A stretch of 20,186 nt of DNA from Pseudomonadota bacterium. GTDB lineage: Bacteria > Pseudomonadota > Alphaproteobacteria > Rhizobiales > Xanthobacteraceae. Positions 7,215 through 12,987 of this stretch are shown here, piece after piece (positions within the stretch are counted from its first letter, which is position 1; each line of letters begins with the position of its first letter). The stretch spans positions 1-20,186 of the forward strand of contig JAEXYA010000033.1 of the NCBI GenBank assembly GCA_023451825.1. The letters are read 5' to 3'. The position numbers were made by a program, and so were the translations under genes. A model generated the notes under the pieces. That model made no database searches, was not told the DNA's origin, and saw nothing but the letters and a program-made list of their open reading frames with translations.

Positions 7215-7239
7215 GGAACAGCGCCAGTCCCGCATCGTT
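7215..7239 (+). promoter_or_regulatory. EcfG-type general stress promoter of the PPC-domain gene
   Basis: GGAAC at 7215-7219, a spacer of 16 bases, and CGTT at 7236-7239 match exactly the consensus of the alphaproteobacterial sigma factor EcfG. The -10 element ends 30 bases before the start codon at 7270, leaving room for a short leader with its ribosome site. Confidence 0.82.
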
Positions 7240-7269
7240 CACCTCCCAGATTTCAACGGAGGTGGATCG

Positions 7270-7722
7270 ATGAAGGGCAAGCTGGTTTCGCAGGACGATG
7301 GTGTGAAGACCCATGTGGTCGTGCTGGAGACCGGCGAGGAGGCGTTCGAAACGCTGACCAAATACATCAACGACGCCGGCATCGCTGCCGCATCGATTAC
7401 GGCGATCGGCGCGTTCAAGCAGGCGACGGTGGCGTTCTACGAATACGAGACGAAATCCTACAAGGATATTCCGATCGCCGAAGCATCAGAGGTCCTCAGC
7501 CTGCTCGGCGATGTCGCAGTGGCCGATGACGGCAAAGCGGGCTTGCATCTGCATGCGGTGCTTGGTCTCGCGGATGGCTCGGTACGCGGCGGACATTTCG
7601 TCAAGGGCATCGTGCGGCCGACGCTCGAAGTCATTCTGACCGAAGCGCCTGCATGCCTCCGCCGCAGGAAGCGCGACGATCTGGGCATCGCGCTGATCGA
7701 TCTCGACGAGAGCCGGTCCTGA
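7270..7722 (+). CDS. PPC-domain (DUF296) protein
   Basis: A 150-aa protein that is one plant-and-prokaryote-conserved (PPC/DUF296) domain. After KTHVVVLETGEEAFETLTKYI come ITAIGAFKQATVAFYE and the diagnostic LHLHAVLGLADGSVRGGHFVKGIVRPTLEVILTE, with the paired His typical of the trimeric fold. In plants the domain accompanies AT-hook DNA-binding proteins; in bacteria the role is unknown and no AT-hook is seen here. The frame is open far upstream through the tRNA, but GGAGG at 7258-7262 lies 7 bases before this ATG, fixing the start. A perfect EcfG promoter precedes it, so it is probably induced in general stress. The basic C-terminal stretch (RRRKRDD) could touch nucleic acid. Its stop lies one base from the stop of the convergent small gene. 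Confidence 0.88.
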   Translation: MKGKLVSQDDGVKTHVVVLETGEEAFETLTKYINDAGIAAASITAIGAFKQATVAFYEYETKSYKDIPIAEASEVLSLLGDVAVADDGKAGLHLHAVLGLADGSVRGGHFVKGIVRPTLEVILTEAPACLRRRKRDDLGIALIDLDESRS

Positions 7723-7723
7723 T

Positions 7724-7918
7724 TCAAGCGATGGCGGTGGGCTTCGGCGGATGCGCCGTGCGCGGATGATGATCGTGAAGATAGATCGCCAACGTATTTG
7801 CGATGACGCCATCATCGATGGCGGCCTTGAACAATAGTTCTTGTGCGGCAGGCGGGAGATCGGGCCAGACTTTCAACGCTGCGCGGCCGAGCAAGGAGGA
7901 GATCTGGACGTCATCCAT
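7724..7918 (-). CDS. Conserved small hypothetical protein (64 aa)
   Basis: Sequence begins MDDVQISSLLGRAALKVWPDL and ends LHDHHPRTAHPPKPTAIA. I recall similar short proteins from Bradyrhizobium-type genomes, but no domain or function. It is soluble, with a His/Pro-rich tail (HDHHPRTAHPP) that might bind metal. GGAG lies 7 bases before this ATG, which settles the start; an in-frame upstream ATG at 7978 has no ribosome site. It sits tail-to-tail with the PPC-domain gene with one base between the two stop codons, so neither can carry a terminator in the usual place. I see no EcfG-type promoter for it. Confidence 0.7.
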   Translation of the reverse strand: MDDVQISSLLGRAALKVWPDLPPAAQELLFKAAIDDGVIANTLAIYLHDHHPRTAHPPKPTAIA

Positions 7919-8018
7919 GGCGTTACTCCGTCCGGCGGTTAGATCGTGGCAGCAAGAGCGAAACCGCGCAGGCGCCATGCGCCGCGCGGCTCGTTCAGAA
8001 GCGACGAATGAGAAGTTG

Positions 8019-8252
8019 TTATTTCTTCATTCCGTCCTTCTTCATGCTGTCGCTCTTCATCATGTTGTTGTCCTTCTTCATCTTGCCGGAGTCAGGACGA
8101 TCGACGGCAGTGCCGGTGCTCGTGGTGCCGGGCTGATTGACACCGGCGCCAGTTGATCCAGGCTGCGGGGCACTTGGATTGGCGCCGGACTGAGCGAATG
8201 AGGCCGATGCCGACAGCGCGACGATTGCCGAAGCGAGTATGAGTTTTTTCAT
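8019..8252 (-). CDS. Exported MxKDx pentapeptide-repeat protein
   Basis: A 77-aa protein with a clear signal peptide (MKKLILASAIVALSASASFA, cleavage likely before Gln21). The mature region is low-complexity, rich in Ser, Thr, Gly and Pro, then ends in a Met/Lys/Asp repeat with MKKDN, MKSDS and MKKDG units and final MKK. This fits the family of pentapeptide MxKDx repeat proteins, found in many Bradyrhizobium-type genomes and of unknown function; Met and Asp repeats might bind metal such as copper in the periplasm, but that is only a guess. AAGGA lies 8 bases before the ATG. A longer reading frame to 8396 lacks support because the signal peptide would then be internal. A weak EcfG-like promoter lies 31 bases upstream. 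Confidence 0.85.
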   Translation of the reverse strand: MKKLILASAIVALSASASFAQSGANPSAPQPGSTGAGVNQPGTTSTGTAVDRPDSGKMKKDNNMMKSDSMKKDGMKK

Positions 8253-8283
8253 ATGAAAGATCCTTGTTGAGGCACGCAGGCCC

Positions 8284-8308
8284 AATAGGGAAACTGATGC
8301 CTTGTTCC
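8284..8308 (-). promoter_or_regulatory. Possible degenerate EcfG-type promoter of the MxKDx gene
   Basis: On the minus strand GGAAC (8308-8304) is followed after 16 bases by TATT (8287-8284), keeping only the last two bases of the CGTT consensus. Its distance to the start codon (31 bases) is almost equal to that of the two perfect sites in this window. Confidence 0.35.
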
Positions 8309-8389
8309 GTCCTTGCAGAGGCACGATGTGCTGCATCGCGGCACGACGACACCAATCGAGCACGGAAGATACGGTTATTCGTGCGCGCC

Positions 8390-8409
8390 ACGGCAAAGCA
8401 GTTTGCCGT
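8390..8409 (-). terminator. Hairpin directly after the iron permease family gene
   Basis: ACGGCAAA (8390-8397) and TTTGCCGT (8402-8409) form a perfect 8-bp stem with a 4-base loop, touching the stop codon of the gene on the minus strand. No T-tract follows, so it may stabilise the 3' end rather than terminate. Confidence 0.55.
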
Positions 8410-8865
8410 TCAGCTCACCGCGATGGCTGCCGCTTCTTCGGCGCGATCACTCATGCGCGCGACATCTTTATCACCAGCCTTTTCGGCCTTTGCGCGCTGC
8501 TCGCATTTGGCGCGGATGTCTTCCAGTTCTTCGTCCGTGAGGTGTTCAATGCCAACCAGCGAATTACGGGCCGCGCTGGTGCGGATCAGTTCATCCAGCT
8601 TGACCTGGATTGCGGCACTGTCGCGGTTCTGGGAATTCTGAATCAGGAAAACCATCAGGAATGTTACGATGGTCGTGCCAGTATTGATGATCAGCTGCCA
8701 CGTGTCGGAATAGCCGAAGATCGGGCCGGTGACGGCCCAAACGATGACGACGCTGGCGGCGATGATACACGTGGTCGCGCGGCCGGCCGCCTGCGATGTC
8801 GCATTCGCGATCTTACCGAACAGCTTGTCGGCCGGCCCTGGTTTATCTGTCTTCGAACGGTCCAT
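8410..8865 (-). CDS. Low-affinity iron permease family protein
   Basis: A 151-aa protein with two membrane helices, about residues 31-50 and 58-76. The second contains the family signature NTGTTIVTFLMVFLIQ followed by NSQNRD. After it come KLDELIRTSAARNSLVGIEHLTDEELEDI and a charged, probably coiled C-terminal tail. This matches the bacterial family named after yeast Fet4 low-affinity iron transporter; the bacterial members have only this short core, and iron transport has not, to my knowledge, been shown for them. The ATG at 8865 is preferred over an in-frame GTG at 8892 because that GTG lies only 2 bases after the promoter -10 element. GGGA lies 7 bases before the chosen ATG. A perfect EcfG promoter suggests stress induction. 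Confidence 0.87.
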   Translation of the reverse strand: MDRSKTDKPGPADKLFGKIANATSQAAGRATTCIIAASVVIVWAVTGPIFGYSDTWQLIINTGTTIVTFLMVFLIQNSQNRDSAAIQVKLDELIRTSAARNSLVGIEHLTDEELEDIRAKCEQRAKAEKAGDKDVARMSDRAEEAAAIAVS

Positions 8866-8894
8866 TCCTGGTTCCCAACTGATCGGGAACACTT

Positions 8895-8919
8895 AACGCC
8901 ATCTTTTTCGGCGAGTTCC
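8895..8919 (-). promoter_or_regulatory. EcfG-type general stress promoter of the iron permease family gene
   Basis: Read on the minus strand, GGAAC (8919-8915), a 16-base spacer and CGTT (8898-8895) match the EcfG consensus exactly. The -10 element ends 29 bases before the ATG at 8865, nearly the same geometry as at 7215-7239. The site also supports the choice of that ATG. Confidence 0.82.
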
Positions 8920-8926
8920 GCAACTG

Positions 8927-9118
8927 CTAACGCGCGGGGTTGCGTCCCGTCCGCGGATTGAGGGGCGGCGTTGCTTCGCGTTCCAGCCGCAGCGGGACAG
9001 GGTTTGTCCAGACCTGCTGAAGGTTGCGGTCTGCGTCGGTGCGGAAATACGGCTCCTTGCCGATCGGTGTGACAGCATCATAAGCGCCGTTGCGCTTGTC
9101 GGTGTAATCGTCGGGCAT
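8927..9118 (-). CDS. Small hypothetical protein (63 aa)
   Basis: Starts MPDDYTDKRNGAYDAVTPIG, continues through KEPYFRTDADRNLQQVW and ends PLNPRTGRNPAR. It is hydrophilic and probably poorly structured, with no signal peptide, membrane segment or domain I recognise. GGGAG lies 6-7 bases before this ATG, a strong ribosome site, while an open stretch further upstream has none and runs through the terminator at 9141-9170. No EcfG match is found before it. Because the neighbours are stress-type small proteins on the same strand, it may belong to the same set, but this is only context. Confidence 0.65.
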   Translation of the reverse strand: MPDDYTDKRNGAYDAVTPIGKEPYFRTDADRNLQQVWTNPVPLRLEREATPPLNPRTGRNPAR

Positions 9119-9140
9119 GATGTGCTCCCTCGATGTTTGA

Positions 9141-9170
9141 TAAAAGGCCGCCCGGTGATACCGGGCGGCC
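9141..9170 (-). terminator. Intrinsic terminator of the DUF2171 gene
   Basis: GGCCGCCCGG (9146-9155) and CCGGGCGGCC (9161-9170) form a perfect 10-bp stem with a 5-base loop; on the minus strand it is followed by TTTTA. It lies 9 bases after the DUF2171 stop and separates that gene from the 63-aa gene. Confidence 0.88.
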
Positions 9171-9179
9171 GTAGCAATG

Positions 9180-9407
9180 TCAGCCTGCCCAGTGGGCGGT
9201 GACTTCCGCGGCGGGCTTGTTGAGATGCACGTGGCTGTCGACATGATCGACCCAGTCGAGTGGAATGAAGTGGTGGTGCGCGCCATCGGGCGAACTCGAT
9301 TTGGTCAGCTTGATCTTGTCGCTGCCTTCAAGATGATCGACCTTTCCGACGGTCTTTCGATCGGCCGAGATGACATCCATATGTTCCTTGATCTTCGATG
9401 TATCCAT
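9180..9407 (-). CDS. DUF2171 domain protein
   Basis: A 75-aa protein beginning MDTSKIKEHMDVISADRKTV, followed by GKVDHLEG, IKLTKSSSPDG, HHHFIPLDWVDHVD and HVHLNKPAAEV. This arrangement of short beta strands is that of DUF2171, a PRC-barrel-like family of small cytoplasmic proteins with unknown function, often multi-copy in rhizobia. The many histidines in the second half (HHHF, DHVDSHVH) are a family feature. GAGGAC lies before this ATG at the right spacing; the frame is open to 9632 but that extension overlaps the neighbouring gene and lacks the family sequence. An intrinsic terminator follows. It is probably stress-related by neighbourhood. Confidence 0.88.
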   Translation of the reverse strand: MDTSKIKEHMDVISADRKTVGKVDHLEGSDKIKLTKSSSPDGAHHHFIPLDWVDHVDSHVHLNKPAAEVTAHWAG

Positions 9408-9474
9408 TGCAATGTCCTCGCTGGAATTGAGATCGTGGAAACTTGCAACAATAAGAAAGGTTGCTGCTGCGGCA

Positions 9475-9687
9475 CTAGGTGATGCGCGACGGCAAAGTCC
9501 ATTGCGATGCAGTCGCCGTATCGGCGCTCTCGTCGAGGCATGGTTCGATGACATAGCCGTCGGCGAGAATAGTCCTGCCGGCAACGATATCGGTGAGGCC
9601 GGCTTCTTCCGCGTGGCGCCATGCCTCTTCATAGGTCGGATAATCGCTGCTCAGTTTGGTTTTGTCTTCAAACAAGACATAGGACAT
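9475..9687 (-). CDS. Small conserved hypothetical protein (70 aa)
   Basis: The protein starts MSYVLFEDKTKLSSDYPTYE and contains EAWRHAEEAGLTDIV, GRTILADGYVIEPC and a short C-terminal tail. It looks like a compact alpha/beta protein with one Cys; I do not recognise the family. GGAG lies 6 bases before this ATG, favouring it over an ATG at 9702. The stop is TAG. It lies 67 bases before the DUF2171 start on the same strand, so the two may share a transcript. No membrane segment or signal peptide is present. Confidence 0.7.
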   Translation of the reverse strand: MSYVLFEDKTKLSSDYPTYEEAWRHAEEAGLTDIVAGRTILADGYVIEPCLDESADTATASQWTLPSRIT

Positions 9688-9732
9688 CGTTCGCTCCATC
9701 ATGCTTTGGTGCGGAGAGCGGGGCGCCAGATG

Positions 9733-9861
9733 TTACATTCTGAAATAGGCGAATAACGCCAGCACGGTGAGGCCGCCGAAAAATATCCATATCAGAAGGC
9801 CGACCGACAGGGTCTTTGCCTCGGATGGTGTGCGGCCTTCGGATTGTTCTTCAGGAAGCAT
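9733..9861 (-). CDS. Small single-pass membrane peptide (42 aa)
   Basis: A 43-codon frame from ATG 9861 to TAA 9733 encodes a hydrophilic N-terminus (MLPEEQSEGRTPSEAKT) and one strong membrane helix (about residues 18-40, LSVGLLIWIFFGGLTVLALF), ending AYFRM. GGGAA lies about 7-8 bases upstream. The clean partition into an acidic head and a hydrophobic helix, the ribosome site and the tight fit between neighbours on the same strand argue for a real gene, although it is too short to be certain. Function unknown; such peptides often accompany stress responses. Confidence 0.6.
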   Translation of the reverse strand: MLPEEQSEGRTPSEAKTLSVGLLIWIFFGGLTVLALFAYFRM

Positions 9862-9957
9862 GTGCCGGTTCCCGCTCAAGGCGGACAACGGGGACCGAAT
9901 ACCCCCGCGTCCATGTCAATTGAGCAATCCCGGACGATGTGATCCGTTCCGTGGATA

Positions 9958-11118
9958 TCAGTGCTGCGCGGCCTTCCAGTCGCGCTTGATCTTCTTGGCG
10001 AGCGACCATTTGTGCACTTCGGTCGGGCCGTCATAGATGCGGAAGGCGCGCACTTCGCGGAACGCCTGCTCGACGATGCTGTCGCCGGACACGCCCATGC
10101 CGCCCATCACCTGAACGCAGCGATCGGCGATGCGCATCAGCGCTTCCGACACCGCGACCTTGGCCATCGAACTTTCGTTGGTACCGAGCGAGCCGGAATC
10201 GAGCACGCTCGCGCACCAGTCGATCATCAGCTCGCATTGCTTGATGTCGATCAGGTTCTCCGCCAGCATGAAGCCGACGCCTTCGTGATCCACCAGCGGC
10301 TTGCCAAATGCGTTGCGGCGGCAGGCATAGTCGGATGCGATCTCGTTGGCGCGGATGCACAGGCCGAGCCAACGCATGCAATGCGACAGCCGCGCAGGCG
10401 AGAGGCGAATCTGCGCATATTTGAAACCTTCGCCCGATGCACCGAGCATCTGGTCGGCGGGCACGCGCAGATTGTCGATGGCGATTTCGGCATGGCCGCC
10501 GGGCATCGAACTGTCGATGGTTTCCAGCACGCGGACGATACGGATGGCGGGGTCGGGCAGGTCCACCAGAAACAGGCAGGCGCCGTCATCGGACTTCGCC
10601 ATTACGATGCCGACCTTGGCGCCATCTGCGCCGGTGATGAAGGTCTTGCGGCCATTGATGACCCAGTGATTGCCGTCGAGCTTGCAGGTGGTCAGCATCA
10701 TCGATGGATCGGAGCCGGCGCCGTTGTCGCCTGCTGGCTCGGTCATGAAGAAGGCCGAGCGCGAGGCGCCGGAAACGAGCTGGTCGAGGAAGCGCGCCTT
10801 CTGCTCCTTGGTGCCGACCTTGCCGAGCAGATACATGTTGCCCTCGTCGGGCGCCATGGTGTTGCAGGCGAGCGGGCCGAGCGGCGACAGGCCGGTCTTG
10901 ATCAGCGCGATCGCCGTCTCGCGCTGGGTGAAATGCGATCCATCCGGCAGGATATGCGGCGTCAGCACGCCGGCCTTGCGCGCCTTGTCGCGCAGCTCCT
11001 GCACCAGCTCGTCGCTCGGGCCGTGGCTGCCGCAGCGCGGATCCTTTTCATAGGGGATCACTTCGGTGCGGATGAAGGTCTCGATCTTTGCGGCGATGGC
11101 CTGGGCGCGCTCGGTCAT
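9958..11118 (-). CDS. Acyl-CoA dehydrogenase family protein (ACAD10/11-like)
   Basis: A 386-aa FAD enzyme of the usual length. N-terminal helices are followed by the FFMTEPAGDNGAGSDP segment, which in this family contacts FAD and substrate, VINGRKTFITGA, then a C-terminal helical domain with QVMGGMGVSGDSIVEQAFREVRAFRIYDGPTEVHKWSLAKK. The catalytic base position holds Asp363 (YDGPTEVH), not the Glu of medium-chain enzymes; this is what I recall for the ACAD10/11-like branch. The reaction is alpha,beta-oxidation of an acyl-CoA, passing electrons to ETF. GAGGAC lies 6 bases before the ATG. It is divergent from the amidase. Chain-length preference is not predictable, and no ETF or thiolase genes are near. 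Confidence 0.92.
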   Translation of the reverse strand: MTERAQAIAAKIETFIRTEVIPYEKDPRCGSHGPSDELVQELRDKARKAGVLTPHILPDGSHFTQRETAIALIKTGLSPLGPLACNTMAPDEGNMYLLGKVGTKEQKARFLDQLVSGASRSAFFMTEPAGDNGAGSDPSMMLTTCKLDGNHWVINGRKTFITGADGAKVGIVMAKSDDGACLFLVDLPDPAIRIVRVLETIDSSMPGGHAEIAIDNLRVPADQMLGASGEGFKYAQIRLSPARLSHCMRWLGLCIRANEIASDYACRRNAFGKPLVDHEGVGFMLAENLIDIKQCELMIDWCASVLDSGSLGTNESSMAKVAVSEALMRIADRCVQVMGGMGVSGDSIVEQAFREVRAFRIYDGPTEVHKWSLAKKIKRDWKAAQH

Positions 11119-11305
11119 GCTGTGTCCTCGGTCGTTTGCGAGCCGGTCGCAGGCCGGCTTCTTGTGGCAATGGTTGTGTCGGGGACTGGGAGCGGCGTCA
11201 ACCGCAGCGGCTGCATTCCGTCATGCGGGGTACGCTCTGCGCGGTCTTGACCCACGGCAGGATCAAGGCAGCATGGCCGGACTGTTGAAGGGGGAATGAC
11301 GCGAC

Positions 11306-12700
11306 ATGTCGGATCACTTGAGCTTTCTTAACGCCAGCGAACTCGTCGCCGGCTACAAGGCGGGCAGCTTCACGCCGAGTGACGTGGTCGCGTCCCATCT
11401 CGCGCGCATCGCTGCGCTGAACGACAAGGTGCATGCCTTCATCGACGTGTATGCCGATGAGGCGCGTGCGGCCGCGGCGCAATCGACGCAGCGCTACAAG
11501 GATGGCAAGCCGTATGGCGCGCTCGATGGCGTGCCGGTCGGCGTCAAGGATCTGATCGAGATCGAGGGCAAGGTCTGCACGGCTGGCTCTGCGACCCGCA
11601 AAGATCGCGTGGCGCAGCAGACGGCCACCATTGTCAAGAAGCTGGAAGCGCGGGGCGCCGTCGTGCTCGGCAAGGTGCATACGGTGGAGTTCGCGCTCGG
11701 CGGCTGGGGCACAAATCAGCATTTTGGTGCGCCGGTGAACCCCTGGAATGCCGACGTGCCGCACACGGCCGGTGGCTCCAGCAATGGCTCCGCGGCGGCG
11801 GTGGCGGCGCGACTGGCGACCATCGCCATCGGCACCGATACCGGCGGCTCCGTGCGCGGGCCGGCGGGCTTCAACAATCTGTTCGGGCTGAAGACCACAT
11901 CCGGCCGCATCAGCCTGCATGGCATCGTGCCGCTGTCGCCCTCGCTGGATACGGTGGGTCCGCTGGCGCGCACGGTGCATGATGCGGCGCTGCTGTTTCA
12001 GGCGATGCAGGGGCCGGATGTGCGCGATCCCACCACACTGGATGTCACGCCCATCGATCCGTTCGCAGAACTGGAGGACGGCGTGAAGGGGCTTACGCTC
12101 GCCGTGATCGATGCGCGCGAGCGCAAGGCGGTCGATCCCGACATTCTCAAGGCTTATGACGAAGCGGTCGAAGTCTATCGCAATCTCGGCGCCACCATCG
12201 TCACCATCGATCTGCCAAAGCCGCTGCCGGAATTTTCGCGCGCTGCGGAGATTATGATGGGCGAGGCCTATGCGATCCATGGCGCGGTGGCGGATGATCC
12301 GTCATCTCCCATGGATGACGGCGTGCGCGTCCGCGTGCTCGGCGGCAAGATCGACGCAAAAGCCTATATCGAGGCGCGCTGGCGCGCGCAGGCCGACCGG
12401 CAGGAAATGCTGCAGGCTTTCGGCGCTGCCGATGCATTGTTGGCGCCGACCTCGCAGGTGCCGCCGATGCCGCTTGCTGACGTGGACGAGGCGACCACAC
12501 CGGCCACACTAACGCGCTTCGTCAACCAGATCGGTTTCTGCGGCCTTGCGATCCCCATCGGTTTTACATCGAAGGCGCTGCCGACATCGCTGCAGATCGT
12601 GTGTCGTCCGTATCAGGAGTCACTGGCGCTGCGCATTGGCCGCGCGCATGAAGCCGCGACGGAGTGGCATCTGCGCGTGCCGCCGATGGCGGAAGTGTAG
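11306..12700 (+). CDS. Amidase signature family enzyme
   Basis: The 464-aa protein has the catalytic Ser-cisSer-Lys machinery: Lys81 in GVPVGVKDLI, the glycine/serine loop AGGSSNGSAAAVA (155-167) providing the cis-Ser, and nucleophile Ser182 in GTDTGGSVRGPAG. The final third is the usual variable region, ending in GLAIPIGF and SLQIVCRPYQE, which is common to amidases. It hydrolyses a carboxamide to acid and ammonia, possibly a small or aromatic amide. It lacks partners gatB/gatC, and its sequence reads as a stand-alone amidase rather than GatA. GGGGGA upstream of the ATG serves as ribosome site. A composite palindromic repeat begins 10 bases after the stop. Confidence 0.93.
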   Translation: MSDHLSFLNASELVAGYKAGSFTPSDVVASHLARIAALNDKVHAFIDVYADEARAAAAQSTQRYKDGKPYGALDGVPVGVKDLIEIEGKVCTAGSATRKDRVAQQTATIVKKLEARGAVVLGKVHTVEFALGGWGTNQHFGAPVNPWNADVPHTAGGSSNGSAAAVAARLATIAIGTDTGGSVRGPAGFNNLFGLKTTSGRISLHGIVPLSPSLDTVGPLARTVHDAALLFQAMQGPDVRDPTTLDVTPIDPFAELEDGVKGLTLAVIDARERKAVDPDILKAYDEAVEVYRNLGATIVTIDLPKPLPEFSRAAEIMMGEAYAIHGAVADDPSSPMDDGVRVRVLGGKIDAKAYIEARWRAQADRQEMLQAFGAADALLAPTSQVPPMPLADVDEATTPATLTRFVNQIGFCGLAIPIGFTSKALPTSLQIVCRPYQESLALRIGRAHEAATEWHLRVPPMAEV

Positions 12701-12710
12701 CACCGCGGCC

Positions 12711-12820
12711 GTAGGATGGGTCGAGCGTCTTCGCGAAGACCCATCGCTTTACCCTGCGGCAGGCTCGGCTGATGGGTTTTCGCTCCGGCGCTGTCGCGCC
12801 TGCGCTCAACCCATCCGACG
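12711..12820. repeat. Composite palindromic repeat, family A (second full copy)
   Basis: GTAGGATGGGTCGAGCG at the left and the near-complement ending at about 12820 form imperfect outer arms (16 of 18 positions), with inner arms near 12735-12746 and 12769-12783. Like the copy at 1545-1650, the right half carries the same 22-bp segment (12783-12804, 21 of 22 identical to 1612-1633). It begins 10 bases after the amidase stop. Confidence 0.85.
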
Positions 12821-12987
12821 CGCTCCACGTCTGCCGTGTTACGTCGTGATGACGTCGCTATGTCATCGCGTCGAATCCACATAAAATAAACATCTCACAT
12901 TGATGGCATTGCACCGCCGGTGTTTATGTCTTGTTAGACCGTGACGAATATCCGGGGCGCGAAATTCAATTCGACGCTCTGGATCGC

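Noticed and set aside
8881..8905. Plus-strand GGAAC near 8886 as another EcfG site
   Set aside because: No CGTT at 15-17 bases, and no plus-strand gene begins downstream.
9440..9465. GCAAC/GTTGC hairpin between the 70-aa gene and DUF2171 as a terminator
   Set aside because: Only a 5-bp stem with a large loop and no T-tract; too weak to call.
9935..9947. GGAAC on the minus strand upstream of the 42-aa peptide as an EcfG promoter
   Set aside because: No CGTT at the proper spacing and the distance to the start codon is about 80 bases, unlike the other sites.
9961..11250. 429-codon plus-strand frame opposite the acyl-CoA dehydrogenase
   Set aside because: Codon-position shadow of a well-conserved gene; no ribosome site and no recognisable domain.
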